In this document: in pieces, positions 1 through 8,593 of the stretch
Layout of the letters: each line of letters starts with the position of its first letter
Position numbering within the stretch: the first letter of the stretch is position 1
Assembly: GCF_016342705.1 (NCBI RefSeq)
Contig: NZ_JAEINV010000013.1
Coordinates: forward strand, 1 to 64,000
Source of the DNA: Lutibacter sp.
GTDB taxonomy: Bacteria > Bacteroidota > Bacteroidia > Flavobacteriales > Flavobacteriaceae
Reading direction: 5' to 3'
DNA length: 64,000 bases
Notes under the pieces: model-generated
What the model saw: only the letters and a program-made list of their open reading frames with translations
Told to the model about the DNA's origin: nothing
Databases searched by the model: none
Translations under genes and position numbers: made by a program

Positions 1-62
1 GGTACGCTTCTTAAGCGGTTTCTCTGAATAATACATAATAAGTTGATTTTGTGTCAACTTAT
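1..62. other. Left-edge intergenic DNA with two small hairpins
   Basis: No gene is visible here. Two perfect inverted repeats can be read: CGCTT/AAGCG around a 3-base loop (5-17), and ATAAGTTGA/TCAACTTAT around a 7-base loop (38-62). The first is followed by a short T-rich stretch and could be the end of a transcript entering from the left of the window. The flanking gene lies outside, so neither can be assigned. Confidence 0.3.
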
Positions 63-86
63 TTTAGGACGGGACAGATTAAACAT

Positions 87-118
87 AAAAAAAGCGCTGA
101 TTTCTCAGCGCTTTTTTA
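87..118. terminator. Bidirectional Rho-independent terminator
   Basis: A 10-bp perfect stem AAAGCGCTGA/TCAGCGCTTT (91-100 with 105-114) with a 4-base loop is flanked by A7 on the left and T6 on the right, so it can work on both strands. It ends one base before the stop codon of the minus-strand thioredoxin-like lipoprotein gene, and is its natural terminator. Confidence 0.85.
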
Positions 119-1129
119 TTATATACCTAACTCAGTAAATAATTCTTTTAATTTTGGACTTGAAGGTCGCTCAGCATCAGAGTCAACAATATTTCCATTT
201 GGATCTAGTAAAATAAAACGAGGAATTGCATTAATCCCATAATCTACAATAAATTTAGATTCAAAATTCTTATCTGCATACAATTGAATTCCTCCTAACT
301 CTTCCTTTTTCACCATTTCTTTCCAAGCTTCGTGAAAATCGGGCATATCAACTGAAATACTTACAAATTGAATATTTTTCCCATGATATTCCTTTTCCAA
401 AGTTTTTAAAAATGGAATTTCAGCTTTACAAGGCGCACACCAAGTAGCCCAAACATCAATATAAACATATTTCCCTTTTAAATCAGATAATGAAGTTTTA
501 CCTCCATTAAAATTTTCATAATTTTCAAAGGTTGGAGATACTTTGCCTTTTGCAAAACGCATTATATCCTCATGCATTTTTTCATAATTAGATTCTATAT
601 ACCCAAAAAACATTTCATCATTCCTAAGATCCATAGCATTAATTAATGAATCTAAATCTTTAACTTCACTTTTAAACCCAGTTAATTTTGATTTTGCCTC
701 AGCCATTCTTGCATCAAATGCTTCTTTTTCTAGCGTAAAATATGTTTTAGGATTTGCATAATCACTCATGAAAAAATTACGCTTATTTTCCATAAAGTTA
801 TTAGTTTCTGATCCTACACCAGAAAATTTAATTCCATCCATTAAAGCTTTTCCTTTAAAATCAAGTTTTAAATCGTACCCATTTTTTAAATATAATGTAA
901 TTCTGTCCGATCCGTTTGAAATTGCATGAACTCCATCGGTAACCTTTAATGTGTCTGAAAAAGTTCCATCTGCATTCACACTAATTTCTTTTATGAAATT
1001 TTTACCCTGAACTGTTAATTTTTCAATGCCTTCTGCATTTAATTTCCCTTCCAATTTTACATAGTCAGTTACTTCTTTTTTACAAGAAACAATTAAAAAC
1101 AATCCAAATAGTACTATTAATTTCTTCAT
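119..1129 (-). CDS. TlpA-family thiol-disulfide oxidoreductase, lipoprotein
   Basis: A 336-residue periplasmic thioredoxin-fold protein. The N-terminus is a lipoprotein signal with the lipobox cysteine at residue 16 (LIVSC), so it is probably membrane anchored. Residues about 20-110 resemble the DUF4369-type beta domain common in Bacteroidota TlpA proteins, residues 115-195 are a helical linker, and residues 198-336 form the AhpC/TSA-thioredoxin domain. The redox motif WCAPC (Cys231 and Cys234) is intact, and the cis-proline IPRF is present near the C-terminus. The expected role is disulfide reduction or haem/cytochrome maturation, but the substrate is unknown. It is the second gene of a pair: the upstream paralogue stops 10 bases before its start, so the two are probably co-transcribed. 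Confidence 0.9.
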   Translation of the reverse strand: MKKLIVLFGLFLIVSCKKEVTDYVKLEGKLNAEGIEKLTVQGKNFIKEISVNADGTFSDTLKVTDGVHAISNGSDRITLYLKNGYDLKLDFKGKALMDGIKFSGVGSETNNFMENKRNFFMSDYANPKTYFTLEKEAFDARMAEAKSKLTGFKSEVKDLDSLINAMDLRNDEMFFGYIESNYEKMHEDIMRFAKGKVSPTFENYENFNGGKTSLSDLKGKYVYIDVWATWCAPCKAEIPFLKTLEKEYHGKNIQFVSISVDMPDFHEAWKEMVKKEELGGIQLYADKNFESKFIVDYGINAIPRFILLDPNGNIVDSDAERPSSPKLKELFTELGI

Positions 1130-1139
1130 TGTTAAACTT

Positions 1140-2513
1140 TTATATATTTTGTTTATTAAATAATTTTTCTAGTTTTATATCAGACGGTCTTGGTGCGTCT
1201 GCATCAATAATGTTTCCGTCCATATCAATAAAAATAAAACGAGGAGGAAATAAAATTGCATAGTTTTTTATAAAATCAGAATCTTTTCCTTTATCTGCAA
1301 TTATATGAAGTCCTTTAAAACCTTCCTTAATTATAGCTTCTTTCCAACCATCTTTATTTGAAATTCTATCGATGCTTAAAGCTACAAATTCAATGTTTTT
1401 AGAACTATATTTGTTTTGAAGTTCATTAAAAGATTTGATTTGCTCTGTACTTGGACTAAATGATGATGACCAAACATAAATATAAACAAACTTACCTTTT
1501 AAATCACCTAAAGAAACTTTACTTCCATCCATTTTCTCATAATCTGAAAATATTGGAGAAGGTTTTCCTTCAGAAATAATTTCATATTTATTATATAATT
1601 CAGTTATTATTTTATTGTTTTCTTCATTAGTTGAAGCTGCTAAAAATGCCTTATAAAAACTATCTTTCTCTTTTGCTCTATTAAACATTGTATTTGCATA
1701 ATTAAACAACAAACCATTTTTAATAGTTTCATTTGAAATTGTACTTACAGTATTAATAAAAGACAATTCTACGGAGGTTGCTTTATCTTTTAAATTTTCA
1801 AAAGATTGTTTTCTATAATATCCTAATAAAAGGTTTCTATATTCAGAAGAGAATAAAAAATCTTCTTCATTATCATACTTTACATCTTTTACTTCCTTTA
1901 AAAAATCTTCAGAAACTTTATACTCAGGATTTTTAGTTAAAAAAGAGTGATATACTTTATAATTTTCAAGTTTATTAATATAAGCATAATTTAAATTTCT
2001 TTCTTCTTTAGTTTTAAAACTTCTTGAAACTCCATCTGTACTATTTAAAATTGTTTCTAATGATTTATTAACTTCTTTTAGAAAATCTTTAAATTCTTTT
2101 TCTGGCATCTCATAAACTTTCATATCATCTATTTTTGCCTCTTTTATCTTTTTCCCTTTTGCAAACACATAAGCACTTTCTCCACTTCCATCACCTAAAA
2201 AAGTTAACGTATTTTCAAAATCTTTTGCATCAAAATTTACAGTTAAATTATTTCCTCCTTCAAAATACAACTGTGCTCTATTTCTACCATAATTAAGCAT
2301 GTACACACCATTACTTACATAAAGCGTATCTATAAAACTACCATCCTCTAAAAGCTTAATACTTTCATTTACAGCGTTATCTATGCCTTTTATTGTAATT
2401 TCCTTAGATCTACTATTTGTTACTTTTCCTGATAAAATAACAAAATTAAGAGTTGAATCATTTTCGCAAGAAACAACTATAACAAGCGCTAAAAGCAACC
2501 ATATTTTTTTCAT
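1140..2513 (-). CDS. TlpA-like lipoprotein lacking the redox cysteines
   Basis: A 457-residue paralogue of the following gene, with the same layout: lipoprotein signal (MKKIWLLLALVIVVSC), N-terminal beta domain, a longer helical middle region and a C-terminal thioredoxin fold. At the place where the neighbour reads WCAPC this protein reads SFSPS, so both active-site cysteines are gone; the cis-proline region (PPRF) is kept. The only cysteine is the lipobox. I chose the start at 2513 rather than the in-frame ATG at 2546 because it places the signal peptide at the N-terminus. It cannot do thiol chemistry and more likely binds a partner or substrate. It is the first gene of a two-gene operon. 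Confidence 0.85.
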   Translation of the reverse strand: MKKIWLLLALVIVVSCENDSTLNFVILSGKVTNSRSKEITIKGIDNAVNESIKLLEDGSFIDTLYVSNGVYMLNYGRNRAQLYFEGGNNLTVNFDAKDFENTLTFLGDGSGESAYVFAKGKKIKEAKIDDMKVYEMPEKEFKDFLKEVNKSLETILNSTDGVSRSFKTKEERNLNYAYINKLENYKVYHSFLTKNPEYKVSEDFLKEVKDVKYDNEEDFLFSSEYRNLLLGYYRKQSFENLKDKATSVELSFINTVSTISNETIKNGLLFNYANTMFNRAKEKDSFYKAFLAASTNEENNKIITELYNKYEIISEGKPSPIFSDYEKMDGSKVSLGDLKGKFVYIYVWSSSFSPSTEQIKSFNELQNKYSSKNIEFVALSIDRISNKDGWKEAIIKEGFKGLHIIADKGKDSDFIKNYAILFPPRFIFIDMDGNIIDADAPRPSDIKLEKLFNKQNI

Positions 2514-2598
2514 ATTTTTTATTCTAAATTTTAAATTAATGGCCAAAGATAAAACATAAAAGAATACAAATAATAATTGCTAATACTTTAACAAATTA

Positions 2599-2630
2599 TT
2601 TGCATATGTTATTAGTATTAATCAATTTTG
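2599..2630 (+). promoter_or_regulatory. Putative hutH promoter, Bacteroidota type
   Basis: TTTG (2599-2602) and CAATTTTG (2623-2630) are separated by 20 bases, close to the Bacteroidota consensus of TTTG at -33 and TAnnTTTG at -7. A transcript would begin about 2636-2638, which favours the ATG at 2649 as start codon over the TTG at 2628 that lies inside the -7 element. Confidence 0.45.
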
Positions 2631-2648
2631 AACAACCAAATATATATT

Positions 2649-4154
2649 ATGAATTCAATCCATTTTATAACTTCTGAAATAGTAGATTTTAATATTTTAA
2701 ATGAAATAATTGTTTCAAATAAAAAATTAAAACTTTCAGAAGAAGTAATTAAAAACATTAATAATTGTCGATCCTATTTAGATGAAAAAATTAAACGTGA
2801 TAAGTCGCCAATTTATGGTATTAACACAGGTTTTGGTTCTTTATGCAACGTTAAAATAGATAACAACAACTTACAACTTTTACAAGAAAACTTAGTCATG
2901 AGCCACGCGTGTGGTACAGGTAGCGAAGTACCTAAAGAAATTGTAAAATTAATGCTCTTTTTAAAAATTCAATCTTTAAGCTATGGCCATTCAGGTGTTC
3001 AACTCATTACTGTAGAAAGGCTCATTGACTTTTATAATAATGATATTTTACCAATTGTTTATACACAAGGCTCTTTGGGCGCGTCGGGAGATTTAGCGCC
3101 CTTGGCTCATTTATCATTACCATTAATTGGAAAAGGAGAAGTTTATTATAAAAATGAACGAATTACTGGTGAAGAATTATTGAAAGAATTAAATTGGAAT
3201 AAAATAGAATTAAAATCTAAAGAAGGTTTGGCTCTTTTAAATGGAACGCAATTTATGAGTGCTTACGGAGTGCATTTAATTTTAAAAGCATTAAAACTCT
3301 CTTATTATGCAGATTTAATTGGCACATTATCTTTAGAAGCTTTTGATGGTAGAAATTCACCATTTAACCCATTAATTCATAAAGTTAGACCACATAAAGG
3401 ACAAATAAAAACCGCACAAAGAATAAACCAATTTTTACTAGACAGTGAACTAATACAACAACATAAAGAGCACGTGCAAGATCCATATTCTTTTAGATGT
3501 ATGCCACAAGTTCATGGAGCCAGTAAAGATGCCATTGAATATTGTCAAAAAGTGTTTTTAACAGAAATAAACTCTGTTACTGATAACCCAAATATTTTTA
3601 TTGAAGAAGACGAAATTATTTCTGGCGGAAATTTTCATGGACAACCATTGGCTTTCGCATTTGATTTTTTAGGAATTGCAATGGCTGAATTAGGAAGTAT
3701 TTCTGAAAGAAGAACCTTTCAATTAGTTTCTGGACTACGTGGTTTACCACCTTTTTTAGTTAAAAACCCTGGTTTAAATAGTGGTTTTATGATTCCTCAA
3801 TATACCGCAGCAAGCATTGTTAGTCAAAATAAACAATTAGCTACACCTTCTTCCGTAGATTCCATAGTATCAAGTAATGGACAAGAAGATCACGTTAGTA
3901 TGGGAGCTAATGGAGCAACAAAAGCGTATCAAATTGTAAATAATATTGAAACAATTTTAGCCATAGAATTATTAAATGCTTCACAAGCATTACATTTTAG
4001 ACTTCCTTCAAAAACTTCTAATTTTTTAGAATCATTTTTAAAAATTTATAGAAATGAAGTTCCCTTTATTGAAAATGATACTGTTTTAAATCTAGAAATT
4101 AATAAAACTATAGCCTTTTTACAAAATTTAAGTATTGAATTTACCGAATTATAG
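2649..4154 (+). CDS. hutH: Histidine ammonia-lyase
   Basis: A 501-residue member of the aromatic amino acid lyase family, which eliminates ammonia from L-histidine to give urocanate, the first step of histidine catabolism. The Ala-Ser-Gly tripeptide (about residues 145-147, inside GSLGASGDLAPLAHL) that cyclises to the MIO cofactor is intact, as are the N-terminal YGINTGFG and the downstream DNPNIF and GGNFHG motifs. The length is normal. No other hut gene is in the window, so it stands alone here. A tyrosine or phenylalanine lyase of the same family cannot be fully excluded by eye, but the length and motifs fit HutH best. A strong terminator follows directly. Confidence 0.9.
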   Translation: MNSIHFITSEIVDFNILNEIIVSNKKLKLSEEVIKNINNCRSYLDEKIKRDKSPIYGINTGFGSLCNVKIDNNNLQLLQENLVMSHACGTGSEVPKEIVKLMLFLKIQSLSYGHSGVQLITVERLIDFYNNDILPIVYTQGSLGASGDLAPLAHLSLPLIGKGEVYYKNERITGEELLKELNWNKIELKSKEGLALLNGTQFMSAYGVHLILKALKLSYYADLIGTLSLEAFDGRNSPFNPLIHKVRPHKGQIKTAQRINQFLLDSELIQQHKEHVQDPYSFRCMPQVHGASKDAIEYCQKVFLTEINSVTDNPNIFIEEDEIISGGNFHGQPLAFAFDFLGIAMAELGSISERRTFQLVSGLRGLPPFLVKNPGLNSGFMIPQYTAASIVSQNKQLATPSSVDSIVSSNGQEDHVSMGANGATKAYQIVNNIETILAIELLNASQALHFRLPSKTSNFLESFLKIYRNEVPFIENDTVLNLEINKTIAFLQNLSIEFTEL

Positions 4155-4159
4155 CAATA

Positions 4160-4189
4160 AAAAAGCGATAGGAAAACTTATCGCTTTTT
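4160..4189 (+). terminator. Rho-independent terminator after hutH
   Basis: An 11-bp perfect stem AAAAAGCGATA/TATCGCTTTTT (4160-4170 with 4179-4189) with an 8-base loop and T-rich end starts 5 bases after the hutH stop codon. Confidence 0.88.
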
Positions 4190-4477
4190 ATTAATTCAAA
4201 TAATTTATAATGTTATTTCTTTATTATACTTAATATGAGTATTTCGTATATTTAATTCACAATTAAAAGACTTAATAGACTTTTTAATATTTAAAAAATT
4301 TGCAAGGCTTCAAAAATTAAAATCACTATTCTTTTTCTGTTTCAATAACTGTACAAATTTATAATTTTTTTAATTTACCACAATGCATAATTTATATTAT
4401 TTACATTTTTTTAACATTTAAAAAACTATTTGTTGATATTTTTACATTTATACATATATCAAATTACACATTTAATA
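4190..4477. other. AT-rich intergenic region, no feature recognised
   Basis: About 290 bases between the hutH terminator and the end of the convergent Mpo1-like gene. It is very AT-rich, with no credible open frame, RNA gene or long inverted repeat. I see no clear terminator for the minus-strand gene. Confidence 0.5.
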
Positions 4478-4801
4478 TTATTGTTCATTTTTAGCATTTA
4501 AACTTATTCTACCAGATAAAATATCAAAATACATTTTAAAATCATCCCTTAAGCTCCATAATGGATATTGAAATGTAGCCGGTTTATTTTTTTCAAAAAA
4601 GAAATGGCCAACCCATGCAAATCCATAACCAGCAATAGGAACAAATATCCATAATCTGTGATTGCCATGATAAATTGCAGTTATAGCCAATGCAAAAACA
4701 ATTGTAGTACCAATTACATGTAATAGTCTACAAATTTTATTGCTATGTTGCTTTAAATAAAACGGATAAAACTCATAAAATGAATTAATTTTTTGTTCCA
4801 T
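4478..4801 (-). CDS. Mpo1-like (DUF962) small membrane protein
   Basis: A 107-residue protein with several hydrophobic segments (about residues 32-50 and 55-75). The DUF962/Mpo1 signature is visible: His19 and His28 in the N-terminal FYLKQHSN...LLHVIG stretch, and GHFFFEKNKPATF near the middle, with histidines placed to bind iron in the membrane. The yeast relative Mpo1 is a dioxygenase that alpha-oxidises 2-hydroxy fatty acids; the bacterial substrate is not known. It is a lone gene between hutH and a TonB receptor. The family call is firm, the activity is inferred. Confidence 0.85.
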   Translation of the reverse strand: MEQKINSFYEFYPFYLKQHSNKICRLLHVIGTTIVFALAITAIYHGNHRLWIFVPIAGYGFAWVGHFFFEKNKPATFQYPLWSLRDDFKMYFDILSGRISLNAKNEQ

Positions 4802-4872
4802 AACTTTAATTTAAATAACAATTTTCAAATAATTAATTTTAGGAAATGATTTACACTCCTATACTACTAAAA

Positions 4873-6675
4873 TTAATAAACTTTATAGGCAACACCAAAC
4901 ATTACATTGCCTTTTGGCATTGGCACTAAACCTACTTCAATATAATTTGTATTAAATATATTATTTGCATTTAATGAAAAATTTATCTTATTCATTTGTG
5001 CACTAACCTTTGCATCAACTAAATTATAACTATTACCTCTTGTTCTTTCAACATATCTATAAGAAATAGTTTGATTTACATATTTAAAAAACTGAGTATT
5101 TAAACTAGTGGTGAATTGGTGTTTTAAACTATTTAAAGAGTAACGAGCAAAAGCTACATTCTGATCTTGTATTTTATCATCAATAAAATTATAACTTAAA
5201 TCAAATCGTTGATTAAAATTAGCTAGTTTAAATGTGTAATTGACCGATGTTTCAAAACCCTTAGTTTCTACAGCACTAAAATTTTGAGCTTTCCATTTTT
5301 CAGTAGTAGAATTTCTCGTCCAATCAATTAAATTACTAGAATTTCTATTAAATAAAGACAATGTAAAGTTAAATGAATCTGTTAAGTACTTAATTCCAAT
5401 TTCTTCTGAAATTGCAGATTCTGGCTGTAATTCAGAGTTTCCTTCATTTCCCGGATCAGAATAATATAAATCTGTGTACGTTGGAACTCTGTAGGTATAA
5501 CCAACATTTCCAAATATTTTCAAATTATCATTAATATCATAACCTAAATCTAAACCAGGTAAAAATTGTGTTTTAAAATCTGAAAAAGAACTAATTGCAA
5601 CACCTAATGTAACATCAAACTTTTCTAAATTATCAAATCGTTGCTCTAAAAAAGAATTAAACATTAAACGATCTCTATCACCTAAATTATTGCTGCTTAA
5701 ATAAACTTTTGCGACATCAATACCAAAACCAGTTTTTCCCAATTTAGAATTGTACACTATATTTGTTTCAACGCCAAATTTATTTGAAATATGTAAATTT
5801 CTATAAAAAGAAGGATCTTCTCGTTTTAATAAAAACATATCTTGATTTCTTTTCCAATAAACTCTTGGTTTAATCAAAAAATTACCTGTGGAATGAGATG
5901 AAGTTATAGCTATTAAACTGTTCTGAGTTTCTTCATATTCTTTAAAATTGGGATTTGAAGTATAAAAATTTTCAGCACCGAATTTTCTATCATTAAAAGA
6001 TGCTATTAAAGTATAATTTTTTATTTGAGATTTTATAAAAGCAGAAGTGTTTTTAAAATCTGAATTCACTCTATAACCATCAGACTCTTGTTTTTCTATA
6101 TGTGCTAAAATTGAAGCATCATCAGAAAACTTTTCTTGAATTCCAATAGAAGCTTTTTTATTACTAAAAGAACCGTACCCAAGTTTTAAATTTAAAGAAT
6201 CATCCGTAATTTTTTTAGTGACAATATTAATTGCACCAGCAAATGCATTCTGCCCATAAATACGTGCAGCTGGCCCCTTAACAATCTCAACACTTTCAAT
6301 ATTATCTAATGATAAAATAGCATTCATTGTATGATGGCCTGTTTGAGAATCATCCATTTTCACACCATCAATTAAAACTAATGTTTGATCAAAATTACCA
6401 CCTCTTATATATAAGTCCGACTGCATACCATCAGTTCCTCTTCTTCTAATATCAATTCCTGCAACTGACTGCAACAAATCCGATAAATTAGTAGCTGGTG
6501 AACTTTTTATCATATCACTACTTATAAAGGAAATTGTTTTAGAATCTTCTGAAATTGGAAGAGATATTCTATTTCCAGAAACAATTACTTCCTTTAATCT
6601 AATGGTGTCATTTTGAGCATTTAATGATATTGTGGTGAAAACAAAAAATATCATTACTTTAATTGAAATTTTCAT
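4873..6675 (-). CDS. TonB-dependent outer-membrane receptor
   Basis: A 600-residue receptor: signal peptide (about residues 1-20, ending SLNAQ), TonB-box-like EVIVSGN, plug domain (about 40-150, with DLLQSVAGIDIRRRG and VEIVKGPA-type motifs) and a 22-strand-type beta barrel to the C-terminus, which ends in an aromatic-rich strand. The size and plug resemble the BtuB/vitamin-type receptors rather than the larger SusC type; there is no SusD partner. The start at 6675 was chosen because the upstream in-frame ATG (6741) would run through the predicted promoter and delay the signal peptide. It is divergent from a MocR-type regulator that probably controls it; the ligand is unknown. Confidence 0.93.
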   Translation of the reverse strand: MKISIKVMIFFVFTTISLNAQNDTIRLKEVIVSGNRISLPISEDSKTISFISSDMIKSSPATNLSDLLQSVAGIDIRRRGTDGMQSDLYIRGGNFDQTLVLIDGVKMDDSQTGHHTMNAILSLDNIESVEIVKGPAARIYGQNAFAGAINIVTKKITDDSLNLKLGYGSFSNKKASIGIQEKFSDDASILAHIEKQESDGYRVNSDFKNTSAFIKSQIKNYTLIASFNDRKFGAENFYTSNPNFKEYEETQNSLIAITSSHSTGNFLIKPRVYWKRNQDMFLLKREDPSFYRNLHISNKFGVETNIVYNSKLGKTGFGIDVAKVYLSSNNLGDRDRLMFNSFLEQRFDNLEKFDVTLGVAISSFSDFKTQFLPGLDLGYDINDNLKIFGNVGYTYRVPTYTDLYYSDPGNEGNSELQPESAISEEIGIKYLTDSFNFTLSLFNRNSSNLIDWTRNSTTEKWKAQNFSAVETKGFETSVNYTFKLANFNQRFDLSYNFIDDKIQDQNVAFARYSLNSLKHQFTTSLNTQFFKYVNQTISYRYVERTRGNSYNLVDAKVSAQMNKINFSLNANNIFNTNYIEVGLVPMPKGNVMFGVAYKVY

Positions 6676-6697
6676 AAATATTAATTTAAAAACGCTG

Positions 6698-6758
6698 CAA
6701 AAGTAGTAATTTTCCGGACTACTAATATAGGCCAGTTCCAAAATGAAAGATAGTCCGG
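6698..6758. promoter_or_regulatory. Divergent promoter region with candidate regulator sites
   Basis: On the minus strand TACTTTTG (6698-6705) is a full match to the TAnnTTTG -7 element, placing transcription of the receptor gene at about 6691, 16 bases before its ATG. An inverted repeat CCGGACTA (6714-6721) / TAGTCCGG (6751-6758) brackets the centre, and AGTAGT (6702-6707) / ACTACT (6718-6723) forms a second, smaller one. The first arm lies between the -7 and -33 positions of the receptor promoter, a place where a bound regulator would block or shape transcription. The second arm lies inside the start of the regulator gene. Confidence 0.5.
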
Positions 6759-8242
6759 TAAATACTGTTTTTAAACAATTAATTAGTTTAGATAAATCTA
6801 AATCACAACCTATATATTTACAAGTCTCCGGACAAATTGTAAATGCTATACAACGCAGCTATTTAACCAAAGGAACAATTCTACCAGGAACCCGTGTATT
6901 AAGTCAATTATTAAAAGTCCATAGAAATACTGCAGTTGCAATTTATGAAGAGCTAGCTTCACAAGGTTGGGTTGAAATTATACCAAATAAAGGGACATTT
7001 GTATTAGAACCAAAGCATTCAACAGTAAAAATAAAAGCAACTTCTCAAAAAATAAATGAAGCATATACCTATGCTAAAACAACAGGGTTTCCTTTTCAAA
7101 AGTCATTTAATTTAATATCAACTGATGAATTTACAAGTGCAAAGTATACTATTAACGATGGTAAACCAGATTTACGCTTACATCCTGTACACCAATTTAC
7201 ACGGTGGTATAGTGCTGCCATGAAACGAAAGACATTGGTGAATAAATGGAACAGAACAGCCGATTTTTTCAACTCTAAATTTCAAACACAGCTATGTAAT
7301 TACTTAAATGCAACAAGAGGTTTTCATATTAATCCTACTAACCTCATTAATACGCGTAGTTCAGAAATGAGTTTATATATAGTATCTCAACTCATAATAA
7401 AACCAAATGACATTGTATTAGTAGGGCAATTAAGTAATTATGCATCTAATATGATTTTTCAACAAACAGGTGCACGTATAAAAACCGTTCCTATTGATGC
7501 TGATGGGTTAGATATTGAGTATATAAAAAAGCATTTTATTAAACATAGTATTAGATGTGTGTATATAAGCGCCCATAGAGATTATCCTACAACGGTAAAA
7601 TTAAGTACAGAACGTCGTTTAGAGCTACTGAAACTTTCTAAAGAGTATGGATTTGCAATTATTGAAGATGATTTCGATTACGATTTTCAGTATGAAGGTT
7701 CAGCAATGTTACCTATGGCAAGTGCAGATGCAAACGGTATGGTAATTTATTTAGGAAAAATTGGGCAGTCTTTATTTCCAAGTTTTCAAACAGGATTTGT
7801 AGTAGCTCCAGAAAATCTGATTTCAGAAGCTAAAAATTATTTAGAATTACTTGACAAACAAGGTGATTTAATTCAAGAACAACTACTCTCAGAATTAATT
7901 AATGAAGGCGAAATATACCGCCTTATGAAAAAGAATATTGTCATATATAAAAGAAGAAGAGATTTTTTATGTAACCTTTTAACAAAATATTTTTTAGAAA
8001 CTGCGCAATGGGAAATTCCTTCAGGAGGATTAGCCATTTGGTTACAATTTCATCCTAAAATATCGATCCTAAAACTAGCAAAAGAAGCCGAAAAAAACGA
8101 TTTACATTTACCAAAAACAATTCTATATCAGGATAAAAATATTTGTGCCATTCGTTTTGGTTTTGGACATTTAAATGAAGAAGAAATAGAACTTGTTATT
8201 AAAAAATTAAAACGAGCTTATAATACGGTGATTTTTAAATAA
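6743..8242 (+). CDS. MocR-type GntR/aminotransferase regulator with degenerate PLP site
   Basis: A 499-residue protein. Residues about 14-90 are a GntR winged helix (QPIYLQVSGQIVNAI, LPGTRVLSQLLKVHRNTAVAIYEEL), and residues about 130-499 have the fold-type I aminotransferase domain of MocR regulators; the IIEDDFDYDFQYEG motif is kept. At the position where MocR proteins have S-x-S-K (the lysine that holds PLP) this protein reads KIGQ: the lysine is Gln342, the usual arginine after it is Gln349, and the phosphate-binding region (RSSEMSL) lacks the usual glycine/serine pattern. It may therefore sense something other than covalently bound PLP. It is divergent from a TonB receptor, its likely target. 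Confidence 0.88.
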   Translation: MKDSPVNTVFKQLISLDKSKSQPIYLQVSGQIVNAIQRSYLTKGTILPGTRVLSQLLKVHRNTAVAIYEELASQGWVEIIPNKGTFVLEPKHSTVKIKATSQKINEAYTYAKTTGFPFQKSFNLISTDEFTSAKYTINDGKPDLRLHPVHQFTRWYSAAMKRKTLVNKWNRTADFFNSKFQTQLCNYLNATRGFHINPTNLINTRSSEMSLYIVSQLIIKPNDIVLVGQLSNYASNMIFQQTGARIKTVPIDADGLDIEYIKKHFIKHSIRCVYISAHRDYPTTVKLSTERRLELLKLSKEYGFAIIEDDFDYDFQYEGSAMLPMASADANGMVIYLGKIGQSLFPSFQTGFVVAPENLISEAKNYLELLDKQGDLIQEQLLSELINEGEIYRLMKKNIVIYKRRRDFLCNLLTKYFLETAQWEIPSGGLAIWLQFHPKISILKLAKEAEKNDLHLPKTILYQDKNICAIRFGFGHLNEEEIELVIKKLKRAYNTVIFK

Positions 8243-8243
8243 A

Positions 8244-8270
8244 AAAAGCCGAACATTTTGTTCGGCTTTT
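8244..8270. terminator. Shared bidirectional terminator
   Basis: A 12-bp perfect stem AAAAGCCGAACA/TGTTCGGCTTTT around a 3-base loop lies between the convergent MocR-type gene and the DUF3467 gene. A/T runs on both sides let it end both transcripts, including the long ribosomal-RNA polymerase operon. Confidence 0.9.
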
Positions 8271-8275
8271 AATTT

Positions 8276-8590
8276 TTATGCTTCTCCGGTGGGTCCAAAA
8301 TTCATTGGAATCGGATACTGTTCGTAATCTTTAATTTCACCATTACTTTGTTCAAACTTATGAACATTTTCTGCCAAAGCTTTCGCTAAGCGTTTTGCGT
8401 GTTGAGGCGTTAAAATTATTCTTGACTTTACCTTAGCTTTTGGTTGCCCAGGCATTACACTTATAAAATCAACTATAAATTCTGAAACCGAATGATTAAT
8501 AATAGCTAAATTGGAATACGTTCCTTCAGCTGTTTTGTCATCAAGCTCAATATTTAATTGCCCATCATTTTTTGGTTTCTGGCTACTCAT
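8276..8590 (-). CDS. DUF3467 domain protein
   Basis: A 104-residue soluble protein of the DUF3467 family (LNIELDDKTAEGTYSNLAIINHSVSEFIVDFISVMPG). The family is found directly after rpoC in many Bacteroidota, as here (3 bases after the rpoC stop), which suggests a role connected with transcription or ribosome assembly, but no function is established to my knowledge. It is the last gene of the rpoBC operon. Confidence 0.88.
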   Translation of the reverse strand: MSSQKPKNDGQLNIELDDKTAEGTYSNLAIINHSVSEFIVDFISVMPGQPKAKVKSRIILTPQHAKRLAKALAENVHKFEQSNGEIKDYEQYPIPMNFGPTGEA

Positions 8591-8593
8591 AAA

